A stretch of 64,000 nucleotides of DNA from Lateolabrax maculatus. Its lineage: Eukaryota; Chordata; Actinopteri; Acropomatiformes; Lateolabracidae. The notes under the pieces are model-generated. The model did no database searches, had not been told where the DNA came from, and saw nothing but the letters and a program-made list of their open reading frames with translations. Both the position numbers and the translations under genes were made by a program. Location: NCBI GenBank assembly GCA_031216445.1, contig CM062213.1:12959501-13023500 (forward strand), given 5' to 3'. Position 1 is the stretch's first letter. Every line of letters begins with the position of its first letter. Positions 12,801 through 27,800 of this stretch are shown here, one piece after another.

Positions 12801-15800
12801 GACTCCAGTTGATTCCTGGCATGGCCAGATATCAAGATGATTATTATGGCTTCATAAGCCCACTTTACATAGTAGACCAGACCTAAACTTTTCAAGTGTG
12901 TAGAGACAACTCTCTAAAACCCAGCAGGAGCACTGTGTTGGTGATGGGATTTAGTTTATGCTGTAGAGGCGTAATTAAAACCTTCTTAAGTCTGGGTTTC
13001 CTAATGTTTTTTTATGTGTGTGTATTTGCACTGTAAAGTCCTCCGACCTTTTTATTATGGGTGTATTGAGTATATTGAATTTTGGTGAATGAAGTTAAAA
13101 TACTTTGTAAAAGCTCAGTGATTCTAGCAAAGATGAACCAGTCTATTCTCCATTCCTCTCTGCCCGGTTGCCATGGTTATATTCCTACTGAATGATACCC
13201 GTAATACATTTTTTATCCTCTTTACTCTGCAAAAACAGCAGGCACAAAAATGCTTTCAGTGAACATTTTTTGTCGTCATATTTGAATTTTAACTGTCAAT
13301 ACTACTGGTATTTGAGACAATTTAGAGAGCTGTTTTACATAATCAAAACATTATCACAGAGGTAACAGATTTGGTTTCTGTTAAAACAGCTTAAATACAA
13401 TCTTACAGAGATTTCCAAGTAGGTGTATGGAGATAAAAATCAGTAAGCATCACCTGATTGTGATCTGAATATTTCTTGGAACCAGAGATCATCATTAGTA
13501 TCTTTTAAGTAAATCTCAAATTAAGTCTTTTCAGAAATTTTAACTGTTTTCTCATTTATTAATGCCATCAAAAGGCATACAGTACCTGAGTGAGTGTCCT
13601 GGTTTAAGCTGGCACTTGCCCAAACTAGTCTCCTTACAGAATTTCATAAATGAATATGTTAATGTTCAGTACTTAGTACGGAGACTGTGTTTCTAAGAGT
13701 CACAAATTTCTAAGAGTCACAAATTATAATTTAGTATCAAATAATGGTGAAGGATTGTTACTTGTTGTGCTTTACTTCAGTTTTGCCTTGGACTTATATT
13801 ACAGTATTTTTGATTAATTATATGCAGGAAACACACACAGATTATATCTGTTTAATAGGCAGTTTTCTGGTTCTGTCAAATTAGTTTAATTGCTCTAGTT
13901 TGTTTAAAAGTTCTTGTGGGATACCTAATTTTGGTTGGATCCAGACTGTATTAATTTGCCATTTATTTGGCAGTAATTCATAACTGTCCAGTTAAGGGGT
14001 CAAAAAATGTCAATTTCATTTACGATAATAAACTACATGTGGCTTGAGACAGAAATGTGAAATAGATATTATTTTAACAGCAAATCTATCATCACTATGT
14101 TTATTATAGATTCAGTTTGGTAATCAAGCTTAAAATCATTATCTCTGCCTGTTCTTCTCATCATATTGTCTGTATGGCACAGTCATATCCAGTCCCAACT
14201 TCTTTGTCTTTTTTCTGCTGTTAAATTTGCTTAAGAGCTATACTGTTGTTTATAATTGCATTTGTAAGCTGTGTTTCTTTCTTTGTCTTGTGTTGATTTA
14301 ACATTACAGTAGATATCGTCCCAGTCATCGTTACAGTTAATTTGTTATAAAGCTCAAGGGTTGTATTTATCCTACAATTCAGATCATAGCCAATGGTTTT
14401 GACTCATGTCCGGAGGTGTTACGGCCCTGGTGTTACAGCATTTCCACATCAGTTTGATAGAAAGAGGAGCGCCTGTATTTTTGACGGTATTGAAAATCAT
14501 GCCGTCGTGATTTCTGAATACCCTGGCATATTGTAATACCGTGATACCAGGCAAGCCTAATGTTTGGGGTCCTGTGTGAGATTGGTACCGATCCCGAGAC
14601 ACTGCACATCTCACTTCCTGGTTGATATTCTAAAGACCCTGATCGGTGATATACCCAGTCCAGCTTTCTAATCAAGAAGATGCAATTTTCGTCTGACAAG
14701 CTATGTATTCTAGGCCAAGCGGTCAGTTGTTGCGGCTGTGATTTGATTTCTCTAGATTAGTCTATATTCGATAAGCATTAATCTAATGTGTCAATTAGAC
14801 TTTGGTTTTAATGTAAAAGGCCCTCGCTCGACTACCTCCCATGTTTAGGGACACTAGGAGTAGGAGTCCTGCTTAAAATGTTTTTGCATTTGAACAGGTA
14901 AGAGTAGGGGAGGACAGATACTTGAGGTTTTCTTTTCTTTTTTGTTTCTTTTAGGGTATTAAGTCAGGTAAACCATGTATACCTGACACTGAGTAAGGAG
15001 TCCTTGTTGTATTTATTACAGATCTTGGCCATATTAAATGTTTTGTTCTTAGTGATCCTGTATTTGAATTATGTGGCATGGAATTGACTTGTCATTGTCT
15101 CGTGTTTTGCCTTGAGTTAAGTGAGACTGTAGTTTAATCAGTGACTTGCGTCCTTAAGTGCTGCCCTCTAAGCAACTCACAAATAATAGTCTATTGATCT
15201 CCGATATCACCAGATGCAATTCAGATGAGATTTACTGTAACACACGTAGAGACCCTGCTCTCCAGGTTAATGGATAGGTTAAGCGTTTAAGTCAAAGCAC
15301 TAGAGCATCTGAACGTTGGTTTCCCTTAATAAATCAGGTAGGGTTTATTAGCATGTGGATGGCCTGGCTGCATCTTTCACATGTTACGGCGTGCGTCTCT
15401 TCAGTTGTCACACCATGATAGAGATATGAAGCTGAGTGAACAAACATTCACAATAAATTTGCGTAAAGGGAAGAAAATCAGTGAGCTAGATGCTGTGATG
15501 GTGATAGTTTGTCTTTTGTAAAAAGTGTTATTAATTAACTATTAACTGTTATTAATAAGGAATTAAGGAATATTTGCTTTCTTGCAGTGAGTTGATACCA
15601 CTCTCTTGTCTGTACGGTAAAATGGAAGCTACAGCCAACAGCCGTTTAGCTTAGGTTAATGTTCTCCATATTCCATTATTCTCTGCTTTTATTGGATAGT
15701 CATTTAGACTGCTTGGATAGCTTAGATATATTACAGCATGAAGAGATTATTAGAGGTACTTGTCAGTGTGACAATTGTGAATAAGGAGTCATCATAAGTC

Positions 15801-18800
15801 ATTTCAAAGGCATACACACAGACGAGAAAATTCCACTGTGGTTCTCTCTGTAACTTTGTTTTGGCATTTAACATCTTATAAATGACAATTTGAAATAAAG
15901 ATGACGAAAAACAAACAATTAGATGAATAGGGTCTTCTCAGTTTCAATCTTTATCCCTACAGTTTACGTCAAGTTCCATAGTGCACAGAAAAAGCTGCTA
16001 CTGAATGAGTCTGTGTTGTAGTTTTGTCTGTCTACCCAAGCAAACGTGTAAATGTGTTGTCTTCGTAATTTAGTTTTGGTGAGGCAATGTGGTGCTGTAA
16101 CCATGGCAACTAATGCAGTGCATGCGCATGCCAGACCATCCCTCATTTCATTACCTGCTCTGCCAGGTCCGACTTTCATATACCAACATTTAGACATGTT
16201 TTCCAGGTGTAAGTGAAACAATATCTCACATCTCTTGCAGAATTTTGGCCATCAGATCAGCAGTAATGAAACAGCTGCTGTAACACACAGCAAGCACCTC
16301 ATGGCCACATGGGAATTTCGTGAAAAACGATGTTGTTTTGAGTTAACAGTGGAAATGTCAGGTGTATTTCGTCATTTTTTCCCACCCTACCCAAAAACAC
16401 TGAAGCACGTATGTACACAAGCAAAGGTGAGGTAATTAATTACACTGACAATGCTCTTGAGGGCTACGTTCAGACGGCAGGCCATAGTGTCCCAATCTGA
16501 GTGTAAACAGCACAAATCACATGGAATCCAATCTTTTCAATTCTGATTTGGGCCACTTTCATATATGACTTCCACTGCACATCAATGTATAAATTAAACT
16601 GTAAATGCTGACTTCAGTGGCCTCCATTTTTACTTCTGTATGACAGGTGCTGGGTGTGACATCATTGTTTTTTGTTCTTTTGCACATGTGGGTCAATTTG
16701 GGACCATGACCAGTTTACACTGGTTTCTGATATTGGCCACATTTAGAAAATAATATGAACAGCCAAACAAAATGAAAAAATCCGATCTGAGCAATAAATC
16801 TGAATTAAGCCTGCAGTGTGAACGCAGCCAAAGATGAAGGATTTTATTATTTTACTGTACTGACGTCATCTTCTTTCCAGTGCCACTGTTTTCACCTCTC
16901 AATTTGAAATGGCCCGGTGTTTAAATAGTTACCTGCAGAGGAATTATAAATGTTGCATTTCCAGGTAGTCTGAGCACCTACAAACATAAGCACAACTGCA
17001 CTCTTTGCCATGTGCCACTGATTCAGGTAAACAAGCCCTTACTCACCCAGACAATCTGGTGTGCCGACCGAATTCAGGATGTTTTTATGGGTCCCTCCAG
17101 CACTGCAGCAACTGCAGACACTTTCCGATGTGTGTGTGAGTGCAAGCTGACATGACAGCATGCAGAAACATAGGGAGGTGGGAGAGTAAGCAGTATGACT
17201 GCCAGGCAAACACCAGCTGTTATGGTTGGTTATGCGAAGAATCACCTTCTAGTCACAGCTGATTGATTAGTGGAGAGTGAAAGATTGAGATTCTCATACT
17301 CATACAGTTTCCTAGATTTGTTAGTTACATTTGTTCTTTATGTTTAATTTCCTAAATTTCCCCTAGCAGTGCTCAAGAACACAAGACCAGCATGGGAGAA
17401 GCTCCTGTTTCCACACAGTGAATAACCAGTTTTAGTTTTGAGAATAGTAATTTTAAACAATTTTAATCTGATAGAATGTATGGATTTACAGTATATTTGA
17501 AATTTTGGAACCTGTATGTCACAGTGTGCAGAGGAATGTATCTTCACATGCAGAATATGCGTTTTAAGAGAATTCTGCTTATGAAACTGGAAGGGGAAAA
17601 AAGAATACCTCTGTGGTTGCTTTATTGTCTGCTTATTCCTCTAAAATAGAATTAAATTTGTTCAGGAATATCAACATGCATGTCAAGTGTTATCTGTGAT
17701 CAATACGTATTCACTTGATAAGTGTAATTAAGAGGGACTCTAGCAAGGTGGAACACATATTGATTTCATTCTAAATGATCAGATGATATTTCCTACATCT
17801 GATAACTTCCTACAGCCTGTTATATACAGCAGGGTGTGGAATCGGCTCTACTGGGAGACTTTTGCTTACCAATCATTCACAGAGCAAGAGTGTAAAAATA
17901 GGGAACATTAATCCTGTTATTGAATAGTTAATCTACAAACATTCTGTGACATAATCCAGATAGATTTTTTTCTTTTGGTGCAATGCTGTCAATCATGGGT
18001 TTCTTCTGCATATGAAAGCTCAAATACTGTAACAAGGCTCATGGATGCAACAAAACTCTGTCCTGTCAGAAGTACTGCGAACACATTTTTCTTATCAACA
18101 AAAACTCTTAAGTACAGTTGTTTGTTCTTATTTTAGAGAAAATATACCGTCCGGTTTGTTTAATTCTGACAAGATAGTGGATTCAGCAAAATGTTCCACA
18201 TCATCGGCAGCCATCTTCATTTTTTTACACCTCCACGGTGCTCCTTTGTCAGTCTTAATCTCTCTCGTATCAAACCTGCCCCATACAAGATAAAGAAGTG
18301 GTATCACTGCTCCAGTCTGGTACAAGCTGAAGATGTCAAATATAACAGAATGAACATTACAAAGTTGGCTGAGAAAAAGGACAGTGCTACTAATCATAAC
18401 CCAATCCTGATCACTGTGAAGAACCACCCACAGATGATCTGATGGTAGCAGATAAACTTCTTTGCTGGAAATGTCAAAGCATTACTTCAGACTTTATATT
18501 TGCTGAGATGTAATACGTTTTAAGACATCCAGCATTTGACATCATGAACTTTCTTATAAGTCAAGTGTGGCTGGATCATTGGCTTTTAAGTGGAGAGACA
18601 GTTGGGCTTGTGTATTTTTAAAAAAAAGGATTAGACAAAGAGTGCCGCCTTTTTACAAAGCAGGTGTGGTGTTTGCCTGAGGAGGAGGATGAGTTGCCAA
18701 TGGTGACTGAGAAGGTTGTACTGGAAAGATATGAAACAGTCAAGAGCAGTGCCGGTGACACCTACCCACTGCTTGTCGGCATTCATTTTAAACAGGATGG

Positions 18801-21800
18801 CTGCTAACGTAAAGAAGCACTTGCTTCTGCTATTTGAAGATATAAATGAAGCGTATCTCAGCTATACTTCATCAGGCAGCAGTGTTTGATTGCATTGCAT
18901 ACATATCTGCATGCCATGTTACAGCTGCTCTTCTGTTTGTATGGTGCTCAGTGTGCTATTGTTGATTTTATGCATCAGAATGAAGCCTCCGTATGTCTTT
19001 CTGTTGTTTCTCCCTGATCTTGTTTTTTCCCAGAATGTACTAGACATGAGCACATACAATCGACACCCGTTTCTTTTTCATCTGCTTTGCTTTCATTAGT
19101 ACATGCTGTAGCTGCAGAAGTGAATCTGATCATTATGGCACCAGATGGATAAAAAAAGTGTTCGCTTACAATCTATCGCAGTCACTTTCACTGTCTTCAG
19201 TGTCTGACACATAATATTCTGCTTGATATGCTGCATTAATTATTTTAAAAATACTGCAGTAGCTTCAAAATGCTCGTTTGCATTTTCGAATGTGGAATTG
19301 GGGGGTATATGTTAAGCATCCAGGTCACGAAAATGTGTTGATACTGCTTGTAACACAGGATTAAAAACTGTTAACATTGGCTGTACAGTCACAGTGCAGT
19401 AAGCATCCTACTCTGCAGAGCAAAGCAGTGAAGCTGCACTGCTCCCTGTGAGGCTGATGACCTACTTTTCCACTCCAGGCGATAACATACTGTACCGTAT
19501 CCAGCCATGTAAAATTCCTCCATCGCTTTTCATTCTGAATGTGAAAAAGGATGGGGGGGGGAGCTTGCAGCCTGGCTTACTGAAATACCTGCGTTACTGA
19601 GGCCAGTTTGTAGACAGTCACCAACTAGAACCTGTGGTGATACGGTGAGCTAATATAGGCCTTTGTTACCCCTGGCAGCCTAAAGCTGTGGAATAGCTGC
19701 ATGAAATAATTCAGAGACTGCTGCTATCTGCAGGTCAATAAAAGGAGGATAGAGAAAGGCTTGATTTCAGGCTGGGAGAAAACAGAGGAGGCTGTTAATA
19801 ACAGCCTGCTGACAGAGGGCAATGTACTAGAACCAAGAGTGTTGAAAAAAAACAAAAAACAAAAAACAGCCCCATGGGTGTCTTGGATTCTCTCCCATAG
19901 ACAAACACCAGTTCTTCGCTTACTTGGGTTATCAAATGGCGCTGGGCAGGTAGTGTACAGTGGCCTTTTTGCTCAAAAACTGCTGGAAACAACACTAATG
20001 AGAGTGGTGAGAAGGAACCAGTTAAGATGTGGTCTGTAAAACCAAAACAATTACTATCTTATTTCTCTAAATTTGATTATCACGCACCAATACACCACAG
20101 CAAATTCCTTGTATGTGAAAACTTACTTGGCAATAAACTCGATTCTGATTCTGATTCTGATTCTGCTTTTGATTATGGGTCAGGAAGAAAACTGCTCTTA
20201 CAAATGTATTTACTTATAAAATAACATCCGTCTGTCTCCCTCAGCACACTGCGACAGTGCTTTAAATAGCAGTGGCATCATTGTTGTGTATTCTGCTCAG
20301 CGCCATCAACGGCCAGAGGAGGTTGACCTTTAAGTGGCTGTAAAAGCTAGTTGGACGTGAGCAGTCGTGACACCAGCGGGTGGGGGGCAGCGGGCCAGGA
20401 TGAGAGCGAAGGAGGAATCGTGTCACAGCCAGGCCAATGAGTCATTCTCCCATGGCAGTCACTTAGACAATAGATGGCCTATAATGTTGGCATATGCTGT
20501 GATGTGTTATATGTCTCCACAGAAGGAATGCCCAGACACAAAGATGTGACACACAGCGGTTGCGATTATAGGCCTCCCAAGGATGCTGTGATATTGTGTT
20601 GAAATAGCAGAACGGATTTATGACGTTGCCTGTTTCTAGAAAATGCAGATTATGTGTTTGCTGTTTCCATGTGTGTGCTTGTCACTTCAAAGATACTCTG
20701 CTGAGTTGTTTCTCCACTGTAGCTGCAGTTAAGTTTCTCCGAATAGCTGGTTGGCAGATTTTTACTCATCCTAGCAACATGGCTATGGGGATGGTGATGT
20801 TGTTCAGTCAGTCCACCACTTTGGTTCAGACCGATTGCCATGAAATTGTGTACAATTTTTTTTTATGGTCCCCAGAGGATTAAATCCTACTAACTTTGGT
20901 GATCTGACTTTGGTTTTACCTCTTGCGCCACCATCAGACATTTGACATTTTTGTGAATATGCCCCAACAACTTTTGGATGGTTTGCAATGAAGTCTGGTA
21001 CAGACATTCCATGCCCCCCACAGGATGGATTGTAATCACTTTGGTGATCCTGTAACTTTTCTTCTAGCACCATCATCTGGTAACATGTTTGGAAAGTAGG
21101 TATCTTAACTGGGTCATTTATTGGTGAGGTATGTAAGAGCAGTCCGCTCTTGGATTGGGAGTTTAAGAGTTCTCTAGAAAACTGGTTGCTGTTGTGCGAC
21201 TGGTATTTGCATTTGTTTGTTAAAAGAAAAAAACACTAATCTTCTGGCAGGGAAGTGACGGAGAAAGCAAGAACAAAACAAGTGATTGCCCGCTGCCGTG
21301 CAGTGAATGTGTTTTAGCTTGCGCTTGAATGTTACTCATTCCGACACATACACTTTAAATATTAAGCCTCCATTACCGTCTTGCTTTTCCCGTAGTTTGC
21401 TAAACTTGCAGCCGAACTATGAATATTCATGAATCTACGAGGCGCTCTTGTTAGTCCTCATCCCACTGCTTTTTCTCTGAACCAGTGCCCTCCATGCTCA
21501 GTCCTCTCACAAGCTCCCAGTTTCTCTCTATTGTCATCCCCTCCATCCCCTGCTCATTCGTCACTCTTGTCCATGTTATACACCTTCACTGCCAGTGCCT
21601 TTAATTGCCTTTGGATTACAGCGCTTTCTCTTCTCAAGCTTTCCTTCATATTATCCTCCATCTCGTTTTATTTTAAATTGTGATTAATTACTTTTAGGCT
21701 CAGTATCTTCACACCTTATAGGGTTAAGGTGGTACTGTGTCAGCTTTTCCAAAGGGAATCTGTACCCTCTGAGCTACACCAGAGCAGTTTTTACTTCCTC

Positions 21801-24800
21801 CCTGTCGTATGCAGCTGTTCTCAGCAAGTTTATAACGTGACTTATCTTGGCCCTTAAGCTCATAATTAAAGCAAATGGATCAACTACAGATTGCGGGAAG
21901 CCAGGTTTTCACTGATGTTTCACTGACTTTTTTCCCCCTCAGAAGACTCAAGTAGCCTCACCAGGAGAGGGTAACACGTGTGGGGGTTCACGCTGCGCCC
22001 CACAGACCCAGCACTCCTTGTCGGTGTTCAAACAGCGTTTAGAAGCCACTAGTGCAACAACAAAGACTTGATCCTTCACTGGCTTCACACTCACAAACAC
22101 TGCCAAAGTGAATGAGGCGTCAAGCTAAATCAGAGGCGTTGCTGCAAGGGATTATGTTGTTAAATCCTAAAAGTTTTTTTGTTAAATTGTAGCTGTGAGT
22201 TTTCTGTCAATTTACTCATCAATTCATCAACTAATTGTTTCAGCGCTATAACAGAGGAATGACCAACCCGATTTCACTACCCTTGTTTATAGCTCCGATG
22301 GTTGAAAGGTGATTGACCTTATCTGCTGCGAGATTGTGTGTGGATGTTTGTGTGTTTGCCAAGATTGGGATATCTCATCAGTCCATGAATGGAGACTTTG
22401 TGTTATAAGCAGTGGGAAACTGAGACCGTGGCCAAGTTGTTATTGAAGTGAGAGGGACTGCGAGAGTGTTGGATGCGTTCAGAGCGATGGTTTTGTTTTC
22501 TTAAAGCCTGGGCACTTGTGATCCTCATGCTACAAATCATGTTGCTATCTTTGTTGTGTGTTCTGGCGCTCGCTGTAAACCAACTAGGGGAAAAATTATG
22601 AATAGTTGGGGTTTAAGAAGCAGAAAGAGGGGGTTTTAGCGTCTCCTCGTTGCCAGAAAGTGATTCTGGGTCTGTTATAACGACACTAAAAAGAGCTTGT
22701 CCCCTCTGCCAGCACAGCACACAGAGGGGTTTTTGTAATACTAATCAGTCCTCATTGCTGCTCCAACACTGTGGAAGCACAGCACTTCATGTACAGTGGA
22801 TACATCTGGTCAGTTAGAATATTCTGCAGATGTATCCGTCATAGCAGAACCAAATGTTTGGTGTTCACTTGATATTCACATTGTAGTTGCTTAAATCAAT
22901 TAGTCATTTTATTGGCACATAACTATGTTCAGAAGACTACAAATAATTTTCAATCAGCTATTTATAGTAGTGTGTAGTGCCCTGTAATATCTCTATATAG
23001 TAGGTACACACCCGAAAAATTAATTTAAGGATCAGCTCCTATCAAGCAGCCACACAGTTTGTTCATTTCACTGAAATATAAGTTAACTTACCTGCTAATT
23101 TTAGCCCACAAAATATATTGTATTGGTGTGAAAGTTGGTAAGCAATAAGAAAGTTCTGCGGTACAGAACAATTAATGTTTTAATACAGGCTTGCCCTGAA
23201 ATTTGGTACAGACATTGTAGATCATGTTCCCCACAAGGTGAATTTGGATTTCACTAACTTTGGTGATCCCGTTACTTTCCATCTAGCACCATCATTTAAA
23301 TTTGTCCAGTATTTTGCTTTATGACCAAATACCTGCAAAACTAACGACACTCCCATCCGCCTCAGTAGTACCTTGTGCTTAGTGCTTATAAGCAGATGTT
23401 AGCATCAAAACATGCAAAACTTTGTGATCACCGTAAACATTATACAAACTATGGAAACAAAATATTTTTCCTGTTTACTCCCCTCTGGCTGCTATGGTAA
23501 GATGAACTGATACTGTAAAATCAAAAGGTTTTCCCCTGAAGCAGCACAACAACACTGCCAATTTCTCATAAAACAACTTGAGCATGAAAAATGAGGGTGT
23601 GCCCTTCTTTTTTCCTCCTGCTTACAAGTGTTCACCTCCCTTTGGGCTTGAAATATTAATGAATGAGTTTTATTCTGGAGTCAGGAAGGTGACCTTCGTG
23701 AATGTGTGTGTCTGCAGAGAGACTGATATACCACTTTCCACCACCCACTTCTATTCTTTAACAGGACATTTTTTTACATGCGCATCTAAATCTGATGTGA
23801 TTCACATTACTTGTTCATATTTATCTCATAAAAGGAAACTTTGAGGTTCCAGATGGGAGTAGATGGCACTCTAAAAGAACAGACTTAATAAGCCCTGTGA
23901 TAAAACATTGTGTTCCTAGAGATATGATGGCAAATGAATTGAAGCAGCTGCCTAGTTACCTAATTTAATCTTGATTATCTTAAAGTAAGATTCAAATTGA
24001 AATAATTTTCTACTTCAGGATTCACCCAGGTATAAGTTAGGAACACAAAAGGATTAAGGAGAAAAGGTGAAAATGAACCTGAAAATTTTAGCAGAAATAA
24101 AAAATAACCATACCTTATATTAGTCTATCATTTGTATTCAGTTAAATCTTGTTTTGTGTGTGCTGGGTTTACTTTTTGTCAAAGAGACACAAATCACCTG
24201 CAGATCAACCCAGCTACCTTTGAGCCTGTCAAGCAGCAAACCATGGGGGACCACTCATGTGACAGCGAACGCAGCCCCAGACATTGCTTTTACACCCCTC
24301 CTTTTACCCTGCATTCATCCCTCTCTCTCAGAAAAGTGCCAGTTGTGGGTGACTATGATGAGAGTTGACAGCATGAGGGAATAGCACTGCTGGTCCCACT
24401 TGCTCCATCAGCCCCGGGCTGGCCTAATGTTTGTTGGCAGGGCTAGGTCAGGTGGCGTGAAGAGACGGCGGCATGGTCCTGACAGCACAAGGAAAGTGCC
24501 AAAGACTGAGGATTATTCATTTCAACAAGATAACAATGGTTGTGAAGTACAGCTCACTGTATTCATGATTCAAAACAGTAGGAGGTTTATCCACTAAGAA
24601 ACAAAAAAACACTTTTTTTGCTGACTTGTGGATTGTGTGCTTGTTGATGTATCTACTATACGGCACATACCTTTTTTGCTTGGCTGTCTCAGCACTAATG
24701 CTCTTCATTTTTAATTCTTAATGAATCTTTAATTTTTCATTTTTAACCCACAGAACTAGGACTTTTTTTGCCCTTTAAGTCTTAAGTGTGTCTTGCCTTT

Positions 24801-27800
24801 ACAGTCAACAATCCATACTAGTGGGTGTCCTTGCTATCTGTATTTGTTATTTAAGATAATCAAATGCACGATCAAACGTTCTGCCCTTCACCGTTTGTGT
24901 AGTGCCTGGTAATGCGCTGACAGAGAGAATAAATACTTTGTATAGATAGGCTACATAGGTAGACATGAGTGTGTTTGTGTGTAGTATAATGTACATCACT
25001 CAATCATATATATGTATACATATATATGTATACGTATATGTATTTGGCATGAAACCATCTCTTTTCCTGGCACTCTTCCTTTAGCAGAGGGAAAAATAAA
25101 CATAACAGTGAACGATGAATAGGGGGAATATCTTCATGTATATCTGTACATCGTGTCCTCAAAACTGGAGGCATAAATAAACCAGACAACCCTGAGGACA
25201 AAATGTGATGTTTGTGCCAGGTCATCACTGGGTCGCTCATGTTTCCAAAGCAGAAACAGCCAAAGTTAAGCTTTATTCCACTCACAAAGATACACACAAA
25301 GACAACAGCAACAGGCGCTTGAAGTTCCTTTGTAACTCTAATCTTTTAATGTTCCAACAGGTGCTGGGGAGTCTGGGAAGAGCACCATCGTAAAGCAGAT
25401 GAAGTAAGTCACAAAAGCAATCTTTATCTTAATTTTCACATTTGGTCCCAAAGATGGATTCTCCACCTCAACATGATTAGGAAAATTTCCACTGTAGAAC
25501 TTGGCTAATGTGTTGGGTGAGCCATGATATGCCATAACCTAGCCAAACATAACCAAATCTGGCCACAGGCTTACATAATACAAACGATTACTCACAATAT
25601 GGTCACTTGGTGAAATAGTAACAATACTTTTTTCACTAAAGATGCCAAAGGGAGATGAATAAATAATCCATCAGCTTGTGTTTCTGTTGTTTTGTTTTCC
25701 TTGTCTTGAGCTGGAAGAAAAGGTTTCAGCTGAGGATGATTGTGCCCATTTTTAAATCCTGATGTGTTTTGGCAAGCCAGCTAATGAGCAGAGCTGCAAA
25801 CAAGAACCTACACTACCACGCTTACACCTGATGATCGCCTTCTCACTGTTAAAGTTGCCATACCTCACTGATCTTCTGCTTTTGGCTCAGACACTGACCA
25901 TGAGTCATATTAAATCAAAAGTTATCTCCAGCTCAGTAGTTTGCAGTAACCATGTCATTGCGAGATAAACTAAATTGACTTCTTATGTGATTCCTAGGCA
26001 ACAGTATGGCCTCTCCTGTTTGTTATTGTATTTTAATGCTCATAGTACAATAGAATGGGCAGTAAAAGCAGATATTGTAATGCCTCTGCACCCATCAGTA
26101 CACACATGCACACACACACACACAGGACTGTAAATGGCTTAATTATTTACATTCCTCTGGGATAGCCAGTCTGTCACTTTTCGAAGCTAGGTTATTTACA
26201 CATACATACAGATAAATCAGCCTTCAAGACAGGAACACAGTACTAGCCTATTATGTAACATCAATGTATCCAGTGTAAACACAACATTACAGCACAGAAA
26301 GTCAGTAAACCATAACCAGTTTCATTAAACAGCTTAAAAATTAAGCAGCTATTTTTTTTTCTAAATTGTTACTGTTCCTTGCCATTTGCATCAATACACT
26401 GTTAAAAGAAGTAGGTGGTTTTACTTTAGGATGAATGTGGGGTGATCTCAGTTCGCTCTCTCTGCACTTCCCTCTGCAGGCTGATGAAATCTGGATGATT
26501 GGATCTCATGATAGCATGCTCAGACACTTAATTCCCTCACTCGAGGACTGAGCAATAATATTACAATAGGTAAACTCAGGATACTGCATCAACTCGATGC
26601 TGCAGAGTTGAGGCCGTTTCACTGTGTCAACAGCACTGCTACGCCATCATCCTACACACAATGATGACATGATAATTGTGATGCAGACTATACAGTGTAT
26701 GCTTTTTGGTAGACAAGGTAATCATTTTACGCAGACTAAAAAAGCTGCTTTTCAGCTTCAAAGTGTTTTGTGCCTTCTGACACCTAAATATGTCATAAAC
26801 ATCACAGTTAATTAAGCCATATCCAATCATAATAGTTTCAGATACACTTTTGAATAAATGTTTACTCAGAATGTAGACTGTGAATTTTGTCACCTATCAC
26901 TTACATTGGATCTTTAAATGGCCAGTATCAGGAGGAATGATTACAGAAAGCAGAAACTTTCAATTTTCACATGCATGGGCACCTGACTATTGTTTTAACC
27001 TATCCCTTAATGTAAACTTAAATAAATGTTGCATATTTTTGGCGTTCTCAGGATCATCCATGAAGATGGCTACTCAGAAGATGAGTGTAAGCAGTACCGA
27101 GCAGTGGTTTATAGTAATACCATCCAGTCTATTATGGCCATCGTTAAAGCCATGACCAGTCTCAAGATAGACTACAGCAACCCTTCCAGAATGGTAAGAT
27201 AAACCAGCACACAAACACTCAAAAACACTATGTATTTGTTACAGCATTTCTATATACATCATTACATTAAAAAAATAAAATAAAATCTTACATCTGATGG
27301 CATAAACATGGGTTGACCACAAGCGAGAGAAGTTAATTTAATGCTCAAGACCAGTAAGTCACTCGCTTTACCAGTAAAACGGCATGATGTACATTCTTGC
27401 AAAAGTGTTGCAAATATGCATGGATAATTGTTGAAAATCTGTCTTTTTATGAGATTGAGAGCAGAAAGCTGACCAGCCTAAAAGCCATCATCATTGTGTG
27501 AGAAGGCAGAATTCAGTTGGCCTTACTAACCACCCCAAGTTTTATCAATAACATCTTGCAGTTGTATATCTGGTCTAGTCCTCAGGACTTACACTGGCCC
27601 AGAATGGAAATCACAAGAGTTTGCCCCTGTTTTCAGAGTGTTCTTTTCCCTTTTCTCCCTGTCTCAAAATAATAGGGAAGAAAAGCCTGGACGCATGCAC
27701 TATCCATTTTCTCTGAAACAAACATTTTTTCTCAGTATTCCAGTACAACCCAGTGAACAAAGATTATTTCAAAACTGTGATGCCTCTGCCTCCTTACTTC

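Larger units (their letters stand above)
5690..25360 (+). other. gnai2: gnai2 intron 1 (19.7 kb)
   Basis: A very long first intron. No credible coding exon was seen. It carries GT microsatellites (6556-6596, 9795-9831), a palindrome at 8020-8043, a terminal-inverted-repeat element at 16461-16829, an L2-type LINE 3' end at 20100-20166 and several other dispersed repeats listed separately. The remainder is AT-rich and unassigned. Confidence 0.85.
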
